From positions 372,001-436,000 of the forward strand of contig WOYW01000016.1 of NCBI GenBank assembly GCA_011620605.1: 64,000 nt of DNA, in the 5' to 3' direction. A model generated the notes under the pieces. It saw only the letters and a program-made list of their open reading frames with translations, did no database searches and was not told the DNA's origin. Shown here piece by piece: positions 28,187-35,980 of the stretch. Made by a program: the position numbers and the translations under genes. The DNA comes from Bacteroidales bacterium (lineage in GTDB: Bacteria > Bacteroidota > Bacteroidia > Bacteroidales > UBA932). Position 1 is the stretch's first letter. The number at the start of each line of letters is the position of its first letter.

Positions 28187-29840
28187 TATCGTTGTTTCCA
28201 CGGATCTCGGGCAATTGCGCCAAATGGTCCCTGCCGGGACGAAAGTGGTGATATTGTATGACCGGAATGTGTCCGTATGGATGGAACAAGCAGTGGATCC
28301 TTCCTGGATCACCATTCCCCTGGAAGGAGGGGAAAACTTGAAACAGTGGAAATATGTTCAGCAGGTCACAGACAGTTTCATAGAGATGCAAATTGACCGT
28401 TCCTGGTTCCTTATTGGGATGGGTGGCGGAACGGTGTGCGATTTTGCCGGTTTCATAGGGTCCGTTTACATGCGCGGCATGATGTTCGGTTTCGTTCCCA
28501 CCACGCTGCTCGCTCAGGTAGATGCAGCGCTGGGCGGAAAGAACGGAATCCATGCCGGGCCGTATAAGAATATGATAGGATGCACAGTGCTTCCCCGGTG
28601 GGTTTTTTGCCATCCCGGTGTTCTGGCTACGCTTCCTCAAAAGGAATTTCATTGCGGGCTTGCCGAATGCATTAAGCACGGAGCCATTGCTTCTGAATCG
28701 TATTTCCGTTTCATAGAAGAAGAAATGTTTCCTCTCAGGAAAATAGAAGATTATCCACGCGGTGTGCTGCAAAAACTGATCACCGGTTCCCAGGAGATCA
28801 AAATAAAGATCGTGGAACAGGACCTGTACGAAAAGGGCGTGCGAAAAGCCTTGAATTTCGGACACACTTTCGGTCATGCCCTGGCGGCACGATACCCTGA
28901 AATGTCGCACGGAGAAGCAGTGGCCAAAGGGATGGCCGCCGCGACTCGCTACTCGGCCCAAAAAGGACTGCTTTCGCGGGAAAGTGCTCAACGTTTGTTG
29001 CATGCTATTACATCTGCCGGACTGGACCCGAAACTTCCTTGCTCACAGAGCGATCTGGTCGCCTATATGTTGCACGACAAGAAAAAACAGGGAAATACCC
29101 TTGGGTTGGTTTTGCTGCGGGATATAGGTCAGTATGTTCTGGTGAACGAACCGGTGCAAAAATGCAAAAACATCTTGCGAAACCCCGGGGTCAGCCTGGG
29201 GGCGCAATGGAAAGAAGGTCTGACCTGGTGGCTGGAAAAAGCGCCCTGGGTGGAATTCAGGCTGGATCTGATGGGAGATATTTCTCAGGTTGGCATGGTT
29301 GCTCTGCGAATGCAATGTATGGGAAAAGAAGAACGGATCCTGCTTACGCATCCTGCCGACCCAGAATTTACAGAGATCCCGGAATCCCTACGGCAGATGC
29401 TCTCCTGGGGTGCCGGGTGGGTGGATATTCCCGTAAAAGCTGCTACTGTTTATAAAGAATCCTTATCCCGCCTGGCCCGTGAAAACGGAGCCGGGATCAT
29501 TCAATCCGTACATTTTTGGGAGAATCCCGAACGGGAGATCCCGGGGAAAGATATTTTGAACACCCTGGTCAGAGAAGCGTTTTCCACCGGGGCAGATTAT
29601 CTGAAAATAGCCGTTTACACTTACAATGAGAAACAATCGGACGAATTGCTGGCGTGGTGTGACGAGCAAAATGCCCGGGAAGATGTAAATCACAGGATCA
29701 CTATGATGATCATGGGCGAAGACGCGCTCAGAACGCGCAAACATGCCCTCAGCCAGGGCTATCCTTTTGTCTATGCGGCTTCCGGTCCACAAAACACTAC
29801 TGCTCCGGGACAACCATCTTTTGAAGCATTAATGATGTAG
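28179..29840 (+). CDS. aroB: Fused 3-dehydroquinate synthase - type I 3-dehydroquinate dehydratase
   Basis: Shikimate steps two and three in one 553-residue chain. Residues 1-335 are AroB: GMGGGTVCDFAGFIGS, PTTLLAQVDAALGGKNGIH, the zinc ligands in CGLAECIKHGAI, NFGHTFGHAL and MSHGEAV. Residues 345-553 match type I dehydroquinase: E359 in VEFRLDLMG, the catalytic H445 in QSVHFWENPE, the Schiff-base K476 in ADYLKIAVYT, an Arg in LRTRKHALSQG and the end APGQPSFEALM. The loop that usually carries a substrate-binding Arg reads LTHPADPEFTE and looks altered. ATG at 28179 is chosen for family fit, overlapping the previous gene by eight bases. Its end overlaps waaA convergently by 44 bases. Confidence 0.88.
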   Translation: MNNIVVSTDLGQLRQMVPAGTKVVILYDRNVSVWMEQAVDPSWITIPLEGGENLKQWKYVQQVTDSFIEMQIDRSWFLIGMGGGTVCDFAGFIGSVYMRGMMFGFVPTTLLAQVDAALGGKNGIHAGPYKNMIGCTVLPRWVFCHPGVLATLPQKEFHCGLAECIKHGAIASESYFRFIEEEMFPLRKIEDYPRGVLQKLITGSQEIKIKIVEQDLYEKGVRKALNFGHTFGHALAARYPEMSHGEAVAKGMAAATRYSAQKGLLSRESAQRLLHAITSAGLDPKLPCSQSDLVAYMLHDKKKQGNTLGLVLLRDIGQYVLVNEPVQKCKNILRNPGVSLGAQWKEGLTWWLEKAPWVEFRLDLMGDISQVGMVALRMQCMGKEERILLTHPADPEFTEIPESLRQMLSWGAGWVDIPVKAATVYKESLSRLARENGAGIIQSVHFWENPEREIPGKDILNTLVREAFSTGADYLKIAVYTYNEKQSDELLAWCDEQNAREDVNHRITMMIMGEDALRTRKHALSQGYPFVYAASGPQNTTAPGQPSFEALMM

Positions 29841-30981
29841 CTCCTGTATTTCCTGCAACATACGTTTTTGCTGCATTACCGGCTTCCAGGTATAACCCGG
29901 GATCATCCATCCACTTCCTGAGGGCTTTAGAACAGGTGGAATAATCCTCAAAACCGACAGCCGCGCCGTTGTCAACAAGGTCACAGGCTTCCTTGAATTT
30001 TTGATAATTGGGTCCGAATAATAATGGTTTACCGTATACGGCAGCTTCCAGGGTGTTGTGTATCCCGGATCTGTTAAACCCGCCGCCAATATAGCAACAG
30101 GTCGCATAACGGTAAAGCGAGGAAAGCATACCGATGCTGTCTATGACCAAAACCCGGGGAACTGCTGTTGCTGTTTGCGCCTTTGAAAAAAAGACGGGAT
30201 CCCATTTGCTGAATTTTTGCCGTATGGAAGCCAGGTGTTCCGCATGGATCTCATGCGGGCCAAGTACCAGTTGCAGTGTTGGGTAATCATCCATCAGCCG
30301 GGAAAGGATATCTTCGTCCTGTGGCCATGTGCTTCCAGCGACCAGGACAGGGTCTTGTACCATTTGCCGGAACAGTTCAGGGGTGTTGTCGCGAGTGGCA
30401 ATTTCCGCGACCCGGTCAAAACGCGTGTCTCCCGCCACCGTTACAGGGAGCAATAGCCGGGGCAGTTGTTCCAGAAGTTCCCGTGAAGGTTCGTCCTGTA
30501 CAAAAAGATATGTAAAGCAGGTTAACATATAGCGGAAGGGAGCCCCGTATTTTTTAAAGAAAGGCTGGCCCGGACGAAAACGGGCAGAGATAAGATACGT
30601 GGGAATTTTTCTTTTTTTCAGCTCCTGTAAATAAAAGAACCAGAATTCGTACTTCACAAAAACAGCCAGGGATGGTTTTACCAATTCCAGGAACCTGCGG
30701 GAATTCCGGGGAGAATCCAGAGGCAGGTAAAACACATGGTCCGCAAGGGGCGTGTCTTTACGAATCTCATAACCTGATGGTGAAAAAAAGGTAAGCACAA
30801 TTTTCATTCCGGGATGTTGTTTGCGAAACGCTTCCATAACGGGCCTTCCCTGTTCAAATTCTCCCAGGGAGGCACAATGGATCCACAAGAGAGGGCCTTT
30901 TTGCTCCCGATCTTTAAAAACGCTTTGCATCTGTTTCCACAGACCCTTCCTCCCGGTCAAAAAACGTACGATCCTGCTCAT
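29797..30981 (-). CDS. waaA: 3-deoxy-D-manno-octulosonic acid (Kdo) transferase
   Basis: WaaA adds Kdo to lipid A. The 394 residues form a GT-B enzyme with the catalytic glutamate E41 in HCASLGEFEQGRPV, then VLTFFSPSGYEIRK, FVKYEFWFFYLQELKKR, and C-terminal CCYIGGGFNRSGIHNTLEAA with YGKPLLFGPNYQKFKEA. The frame is open further upstream to 31422, but ATG at 30981 is supported by a consensus -7 box four bases before it and because upstream codons are antisense to the PHP gene. With this start the usual N-terminal membrane anchor of about 30 residues is missing. Confidence 0.92.
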   Translation of the reverse strand: MSRIVRFLTGRKGLWKQMQSVFKDREQKGPLLWIHCASLGEFEQGRPVMEAFRKQHPGMKIVLTFFSPSGYEIRKDTPLADHVFYLPLDSPRNSRRFLELVKPSLAVFVKYEFWFFYLQELKKRKIPTYLISARFRPGQPFFKKYGAPFRYMLTCFTYLFVQDEPSRELLEQLPRLLLPVTVAGDTRFDRVAEIATRDNTPELFRQMVQDPVLVAGSTWPQDEDILSRLMDDYPTLQLVLGPHEIHAEHLASIRQKFSKWDPVFFSKAQTATAVPRVLVIDSIGMLSSLYRYATCCYIGGGFNRSGIHNTLEAAVYGKPLLFGPNYQKFKEACDLVDNGAAVGFEDYSTCSKALRKWMDDPGLYLEAGNAAKTYVAGNTGATSLMLQKMVVPEQ

Positions 30982-30985
30982 GATA

Positions 30986-30993
30986 CAAAGGTA
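30986..30993 (-). promoter_or_regulatory. -7 promoter box TACCTTTG for waaA
   Basis: Exact consensus on the minus strand with four bases to the waaA ATG at 30981. It mirrors the box of the divergent PHP gene 12 bases away; both read TACCTTTG. Confidence 0.6.
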
Positions 30994-31005
30994 TGGATTT
31001 TGCGT

Positions 31006-31013
31006 TACCTTTG
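31006..31013 (+). promoter_or_regulatory. -7 promoter box TACCTTTG for the PHP gene
   Basis: Exact consensus with four bases (TAGA) to ATG at 31018. The two divergent boxes leave no room for separate upstream elements; each -33 region must lie inside the other gene. Confidence 0.6.
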
Positions 31014-31017
31014 TAGA

Positions 31018-32157
31018 ATGCCAAAGAGACATAACAGGAAAAAATGGTGGATCGCGGCCGGAATTTTTTTGGTCCTGATCCTGTTTTTCAGGATGATGCC
31101 CCTGTATAAGCCGGCGCTTTCGGCTCCTTTTTCCGGACCATACTGGTACAATCCCTACCGGGAAGTAAATACAGAAGGTCGTTGGATGAGAGCCAATTTC
31201 CACGCTCATTCCAATGTATGGGGGTTTTTTACCAATGGCAGGAAAAATACGGTGGAAGACATCTTGTCCAAATACGATTCCCTTGGATACGACATAATGG
31301 GTATTTCCGATTACCAGAATATAACACAGACTCCTGAAATACCTTACATCCCGGTCTACGAACACGGGTACAACATTCTGAAGACCCATCAGGGGTCCAT
31401 AGGTGCCCGCGAAGTTTATCACAGGGATTATATTTTACTCCAGACCCGTTCCCAAAAACAGCACATATTAAATAAACTGAGGCAACGGACTGAAGTACTG
31501 GTGCTTAATCATCCTGACTGGATGGGCGGCTATTCTCTGAGGGATATCCGGTTTCTTACAGGGTACGACTGCTTTGAAGTATTGAATGATTTCTGGAAAT
31601 CCGAGGATCTTTGGGATGTGGCCCTTTCGTCCGGTAAACCTGCCATGATAGTAGGAGGTGATGATGCCCACAACGTATTCAAGCAAACGGACCTTGCTCG
31701 TGATCTAACCATAATATACACAGTTTCCGATACCCTGAAGCCAAATGATATTTACCGGGCTTTGATCGGCGGGACTGCTTACGGCGTGGAAGTAACTAAA
31801 AGGTTCAGCAGGGCAAGTGTTGTAGAAAAACGCCGTAACCTGGATAACATGCCCATGTTACGATCCTGTAAGATCAGAAACGACAGCCTGATAGTGACAT
31901 TGACGGGAGATGCCCGTGAATTCCGTTTTACCGGACAAGACGGAAAACTCCTGAAAAAGGTTACCGGTCCCGCAAACGGGATCCACACCGCCTTTTACCG
32001 CCTGCAACAGGAGGATACTTACGTCAGGGTAAAGATCGCCTTTCCCGACAGTTCTCATATTTACCTGAATCCCATTATGCGGACCATTGAAAAAGACATA
32101 AAACCGCCCATGCCCGCATCTCAAAAGCGGTGGTTATTTCGTATATTTGACAAATGA
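31018..32157 (+). CDS. Membrane-anchored PHP-domain phosphoesterase
   Basis: The 379-residue protein has one N-terminal membrane helix (about residues 9-26) and a PHP metal-dependent hydrolase domain outside the membrane. Metal motifs are NFHAHSNVWG, GISDYQNI, LNHPDWMGGY and IVGGDDAHNVF. The C-terminal 110 residues form a separate beta-rich part (LIVTLTGDAREFRF). PHP proteins cleave phosphoesters of sugars, nucleotides or histidinol; the substrate here is unknown. It overlaps mlaE by four bases, so it may take part in envelope lipid handling. Confidence 0.8.
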   Translation: MPKRHNRKKWWIAAGIFLVLILFFRMMPLYKPALSAPFSGPYWYNPYREVNTEGRWMRANFHAHSNVWGFFTNGRKNTVEDILSKYDSLGYDIMGISDYQNITQTPEIPYIPVYEHGYNILKTHQGSIGAREVYHRDYILLQTRSQKQHILNKLRQRTEVLVLNHPDWMGGYSLRDIRFLTGYDCFEVLNDFWKSEDLWDVALSSGKPAMIVGGDDAHNVFKQTDLARDLTIIYTVSDTLKPNDIYRALIGGTAYGVEVTKRFSRASVVEKRRNLDNMPMLRSCKIRNDSLIVTLTGDAREFRFTGQDGKLLKKVTGPANGIHTAFYRLQQEDTYVRVKIAFPDSSHIYLNPIMRTIEKDIKPPMPASQKRWLFRIFDK

Positions 32158-32900
32158 TTAAGAAAACGCTAGAACTTATTGGAGAGTATATATTCCTGAT
32201 GAAACGGGTTTTTACCAAACCCGAAAAATGGAGTATTTTCTGGAAACAATATTTTGTGGAAACAGAAAGCCTGGGCCTTACTTCTGTGGTTTTGATCGGA
32301 ATCATTTCCATAGCCATAGGCGCCGTACTTGTTATTCAGACTGCCTATAACATCGAGAATCCTTTCATCCCCAAAATGTATGTAGGGTATATGGTCCGGG
32401 AAAGCCTGATACTGGAGTTCTCTTGTACTATGGTGGCACTGATCCTTGCCGGGAAAGTGGGATCCAATATTTCTTCGGATATTGGGACAATGCGTCTGAC
32501 CGAACAGATAGACGCCATGGAAATGATGGGTATCAATTCAGCCAATTATTTGATCCTGCCTAAAGTCGTTGCAGTTTGCGTATTCAATCCCATCTTGATG
32601 CTTTTCAGTTTTTTGGTGGGGATCCTTGGTGGCTGGCTGATAGTAGCAGCTACCGGAATGATCACATTGAGCCAGTATACGGAAGGTTTGCGTTTTGCAT
32701 TTAACGGGTATTATATTGTTTATGCGGTCACAAAAATGATCGTATTCAGCTTTATTATTGTAACGGTTTCCGCCCTGTACGGGTATGGCCCCAAAGCCAA
32801 TTCCATGGAAGTGGGAAGGGCAAGTACCCGTTCCATTGTGGCCATATGCCTGCTGATCCTGATTACCGATCTTATGTTAACCCAATTGATGCTGAATTAA
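32154..32900 (+). CDS. mlaE: MlaE-family ABC transporter permease
   Basis: A 248-residue permease of the phospholipid-trafficking (MCE) transporters. It has a short N-terminal amphipathic helix, about five membrane helices, and the family segments LEFSCTMVALILAGKVGSNI and GTMRLTEQIDAMEMMGINS, followed by YLILPKVVA. In other bacteria MlaE works with the ATPase MlaF and an MCE protein that binds lipid. The ATPase follows with a TAATG overlap; no MCE gene is seen here. Confidence 0.92.
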   Translation: MIKKTLELIGEYIFLMKRVFTKPEKWSIFWKQYFVETESLGLTSVVLIGIISIAIGAVLVIQTAYNIENPFIPKMYVGYMVRESLILEFSCTMVALILAGKVGSNISSDIGTMRLTEQIDAMEMMGINSANYLILPKVVAVCVFNPILMLFSFLVGILGGWLIVAATGMITLSQYTEGLRFAFNGYYIVYAVTKMIVFSFIIVTVSALYGYGPKANSMEVGRASTRSIVAICLLILITDLMLTQLMLN

Positions 32901-33655
32901 TGATATACGTTCATAATATTAGTAAAGGCTTTGGAGAGCAGCAGGTGCTTTCGGATATATCCATAAATTTTGAAGAAGGGAAAACCAATCTTATCATTGG
33001 AGCAAGCGGATCGGGAAAAACCGTGTTGCTGAAAGCCATTGCCGGGCTTCATCCTATAGACGCGGGCCGGATCTTGTATGACGACCTGGTCTTTAACCAA
33101 CTGGACGAAAGAGCACGCAAACAGATCCATAAAAAAATGGGCATGTTATTCCAGGGTTCGGCGCTCTTCGATTTTGCCACGGCCCGGGAAAACGTGCGTT
33201 TTCCCCTTGATTTTTTCACGGACTGGTCCATGGCCCAAAAAAACGAACGCGTTGACTTTTGCCTGGAGCGGGTGAACCTGGAAGACATCGGGAATAAATA
33301 TCCTTCAGAACTCAGCGGCGGGATGCAAAAACGAGTAGGCATAGCCAGGGCTATAGTCATGAATCCAAGATATCTTTTTTGCGATGAGCCCAATTCCGGT
33401 CTGGATCCGCAAACGGCCATTGTCATAGACCGGCTGATAAGTGAGATCACCCATGAATACAATATGACTACTATCATCAATACACACGATATGAATTCGG
33501 TAATGGCAATAGGGGAAAAAGTCGTTTTTCTGTACGAGGGTAAAAAAGAATGGGAAGGCAGCCGGGAAAACATACTTCATTCAGACAACAAAACACTGAA
33601 TGACTTTGTGTTCGCTTCCGAAATGGCTCGGTTGATCAAAAAATCTAAATCCTGA
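32900..33655 (+). CDS. mlaF: MlaF-family ABC transporter ATP-binding protein
   Basis: The 251-residue ATPase has Walker A IIGASGSGKTVLLKAI, the Q-loop MGMLFQGSALF, the signature ELSGGMQKRVGIARAI, Walker B YLFCDEPNSGLDPQ and the switch histidine in INTHDMNSVM. The GALFD-like Q-loop neighbourhood is typical of MlaF. ATG at 32900 shares one base with the mlaE stop; a longer upstream frame lies inside mlaE and is rejected. Its 3' end overlaps the convergent barrel-hybrid gene by 11 bases. Confidence 0.93.
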   Translation: MIYVHNISKGFGEQQVLSDISINFEEGKTNLIIGASGSGKTVLLKAIAGLHPIDAGRILYDDLVFNQLDERARKQIHKKMGMLFQGSALFDFATARENVRFPLDFFTDWSMAQKNERVDFCLERVNLEDIGNKYPSELSGGMQKRVGIARAIVMNPRYLFCDEPNSGLDPQTAIVIDRLISEITHEYNMTTIINTHDMNSVMAIGEKVVFLYEGKKEWEGSRENILHSDNKTLNDFVFASEMARLIKKSKS

Positions 33656-34859
33656 AACGTATTCCCAGTTCCATTTTGAACTGGGTGGGCTGAATGGTGC
33701 GGATGCTTTTGGGCTGATTGTTCTCAAAATAGTGGGAAATGGTCGGTTCAATATAGATCCCCATCCATTCCGACCATTTGTATTCTATACCCAGACCTCC
33801 GTATACCGACAACTGAAATCCCTTTACGGGAAGGTACTGTCGCGTAGCCACATCGTTTAACTGGCAGATATACTCATCGGCAACGGCTTTATCCAGGGCC
33901 CCTCCGCCCACGGCGTAAACCGTCATGTGCGGGGTGTTGACCGCCCGGAAATAAACGCTGACCGGAATGCCGACATAATGGGTGTTCTGGTTGACAATGT
34001 AAGACTTATCCGCCGTATGTACTTGGTATTCACCTCTAAGCAATGTATATGTCAAAGAAGCTCCTACTAATAGCCATTTGTTGAATTCCTTTTGCACATT
34101 GATCCCGGCTGAAATAGGTGTGGAAAAATGCGCCGAGATAAGATTTACATCGTCTTCATCAAAATTTGGGGCCATGTAATCCGGGATCCCCAGGTTGGAA
34201 AGATCACTGCCGGCCAGACTCAGTGGGGTTTCCCATTTGGTGGTGTAGGTGGAGGGTGTGAAAATGTAGTTGCCGTTAATGGCACCCTGGTAAGAAAAAT
34301 TGGCCGCTGTGATCCATTTCCTGTTCATGCGGTTTGGTTCAGGAAGATCCAATGGAAACAGGGGAGTCGGGGTTTGTGGTTTTCCTTTGGCCGATTCCTG
34401 AACTGCCAGGTCCTTCTGCTCGGCAGGTGCTTCCCTGGCGGCAGGTTGCGGACTTCCTTGCTCCGGTTGAGGTGCAGGGGTTTGTAAAGGGGTTACAAAA
34501 AGTTCGGATTTTGCAGGAATAACAGAGACTTCGCGGAGTCTGTCAAGCTCTGCCCGGGCATAAAGTCCGTGTATATGCTGCGGATAATCCGAAACAGCAA
34601 CCTCAGTCGGTTTAGGAACGATCCGGCATACGGACCGGGGAGTTAGTTTGGAGGGGTTAATAACCGGCATCAGAACAAAAATAAGCAACAACAGGCATGC
34701 GGCAGCTGCCGTGCTCCACAAAAACACCCTTCTGCGACGAAGGATAATGGTTCTGCGGGACATCCGCACGACCAAACCTTCCCAGTCACCGTGTTCTTCC
34801 GGGAAAGAGAAATTTTGCAGTTTTTCCCTTATATTCTTATCGAAAGACTGTTCACTCAT
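33645..34859 (-). CDS. Inner-membrane anchored protein with C-terminal outer-membrane-type barrel
   Basis: The 404-residue protein has an unusual layout. Residues 1-42 are charged and lack a signal peptide (FSFPEEHGDWEGLVVRM, then RRTIILRRRR), residues 44-66 are a membrane helix, residues 110-165 are a Pro/Gln/Ala-rich linker, and residues 170-404 resemble an outer-membrane beta-barrel (WITAANFSYQGAINGNY, GASLTYTLLRGEY, SVYGGLGIEYKWSEW) ending in FRI. It lies directly after an ECF sigma factor and a lipoprotein, each overlapping. The N-terminal part may bind the sigma factor, making this an anti-sigma/barrel hybrid spanning the envelope. That role is inferred. Confidence 0.65.
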   Translation of the reverse strand: MSEQSFDKNIREKLQNFSFPEEHGDWEGLVVRMSRRTIILRRRRVFLWSTAAAACLLLLIFVLMPVINPSKLTPRSVCRIVPKPTEVAVSDYPQHIHGLYARAELDRLREVSVIPAKSELFVTPLQTPAPQPEQGSPQPAAREAPAEQKDLAVQESAKGKPQTPTPLFPLDLPEPNRMNRKWITAANFSYQGAINGNYIFTPSTYTTKWETPLSLAGSDLSNLGIPDYMAPNFDEDDVNLISAHFSTPISAGINVQKEFNKWLLVGASLTYTLLRGEYQVHTADKSYIVNQNTHYVGIPVSVYFRAVNTPHMTVYAVGGGALDKAVADEYICQLNDVATRQYLPVKGFQLSVYGGLGIEYKWSEWMGIYIEPTISHYFENNQPKSIRTIQPTQFKMELGIRFRI

Positions 34860-35319
34860 TTACCAAAGGGCATAAAGTTTCGTTAATTGTTAAAAATGTG
34901 CGGCCAAAAAACCGGGGACCATATTCCCGGATGTCTTCCTGTGTTAGCTGGAAGGTGGGCAGCATAAAATGTACGTACAACGTTTCTGCAGGATAAAGCG
35001 GATTGTAAAATTCTCCGTATCCGTTAATGATCAGCCGAAATTCCTGGGATATGGGGAACGCCGTTGTTTGTACGGAATAAGATCCGTCTTCTTCCGTTAA
35101 AACGGGATCTTCCGTGCGCAGGGTTACCGAAATCTGCGGTACCGGTTCCTGTGAAACGGAATCTGTAACAGTTCCCTGAACCACAAAAAAAGCATGCGGA
35201 TACTGGCGTGTGGCCAGGGAATCCGGTTGTTCGGGATCGTAGGGGAAAGGGATGGAATCTTCACACGAAGCCGTAAACCCTGCCAAAAGAACTATCCCTA
35301 TATAATACAACCGTTTCAT
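34852..35319 (-). CDS. Lipoprotein with carboxypeptidase-regulatory-like domain
   Basis: The 155 residues begin with a lipoprotein signal (MKRLYYIGIVLLAGFTASCEDS, lipobox TASC with cysteine 19) and continue with one beta-sandwich domain of CarboxypepD_reg type: VVQGTVTDSVSQEPVPQISVTL, then EDGSYSVQTTAF and YVHFMLPTFQLTQEDI. I recognise this as similar to Bacteroidota lipoproteins with such a domain, not to a named gene. It sits between the sigma factor and the barrel hybrid with overlaps of four and eight bases, so its level is tied to both; it may be part of the sensor. Confidence 0.7.
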   Translation of the reverse strand: MKRLYYIGIVLLAGFTASCEDSIPFPYDPEQPDSLATRQYPHAFFVVQGTVTDSVSQEPVPQISVTLRTEDPVLTEEDGSYSVQTTAFPISQEFRLIINGYGEFYNPLYPAETLYVHFMLPTFQLTQEDIREYGPRFFGRTFLTINETLCPLVNE

Positions 35320-35882
35320 TGCAAATCACTGAGTTTATTTTGCAGCCAGTTTCTTGCCCTGGAATATTGTGAACGTGACGTGCTTTCACTAATGTTTAAA
35401 ATTGCGGCAATTTCATTATGCGTATATCCCTCAATGGCGTACATATTAAAAATGGTTCGGAATCCTGTTGGCATCTGCTCTATACAACGGTAAATATCTC
35501 CGGCTGAAATGTTCTCCAGAATATGCCCCGTTGTAACAGAACTGCCGGCAGAGGTTTCTATCTGTTCGCTATATCGCAAGGCATCATTTTTGCGTAAATA
35601 GGAAAGTGAAATGTTAACAAAAATTTTCCGTGCCCAACCTTCAAAAGAACCTGTTCCGGCATATGTCCCAATCTTTTCAAACAAAACCACAAATCCGTCC
35701 TGTGTTATATCCCGGGCTGTTTCACGGTTGCCTGTATACCGCTGACATACTGCCAACATCTTGGAATAGAGACGCTCATATACAACACGTTGTGCCGCAG
35801 CATCTTTTTTTATGCATGAGGCAATGAGGTCCCCTTCCGGAATGTCTTTAGTAAGATGATAATTTCGGCCGGAATGTTGCAT
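35316..35882 (-). CDS. ECF-type RNA polymerase sigma factor
   Basis: A 188-residue sigma-70 family extracytoplasmic-function factor: region 2 with FVVLFEKIGTYAGTGSFEGW and ARKIFVNISLSYLRKND, and region 4 with LENISAGDIYRCIEQMPTGF, YAIEGYTHNEIAAILNISES and RSQYSRARNWLQNKL. It is the first gene of a three-gene unit with a lipoprotein and the membrane/barrel protein, the usual order of a sigma factor with its controllers. It has its own consensus -7 box upstream. Confidence 0.93.
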   Translation of the reverse strand: MQHSGRNYHLTKDIPEGDLIASCIKKDAAAQRVVYERLYSKMLAVCQRYTGNRETARDITQDGFVVLFEKIGTYAGTGSFEGWARKIFVNISLSYLRKNDALRYSEQIETSAGSSVTTGHILENISAGDIYRCIEQMPTGFRTIFNMYAIEGYTHNEIAAILNISESTSRSQYSRARNWLQNKLSDLQ

Positions 35883-35910
35883 GGATGTGAGAAAATTCTA
35901 GAGACGTAAA

Positions 35911-35918
35911 CAAAAGTA
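35911..35918 (-). promoter_or_regulatory. -7 promoter box TACTTTTG for the sigma factor unit
   Basis: Exact TAnnTTTG on the minus strand, 28 bases before the sigma factor ATG, suggesting basal transcription by the housekeeping sigma factor. Confidence 0.5.
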
Positions 35919-35948
35919 AAATAAATAATTGAATTGAACGAATTATGG

Positions 35949-35956
35949 TAACTTTG
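35949..35956 (+). promoter_or_regulatory. -7 promoter box TAACTTTG for the TPR lipoprotein
   Basis: Exact consensus 24 bases before ATG at 35981. It lies inside the longer open frame that begins at 35945, which argues that the real start is 35981. Confidence 0.6.
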
Positions 35957-35980
35957 CAATTCCCGCAATATTTCAAAACC

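Noticed and set aside
30982-31422. N-terminal extension of waaA by 147 codons
   Set aside because: The extension is antisense to the PHP gene and crosses both divergent promoter boxes; its sequence does not resemble the usual WaaA anchor.
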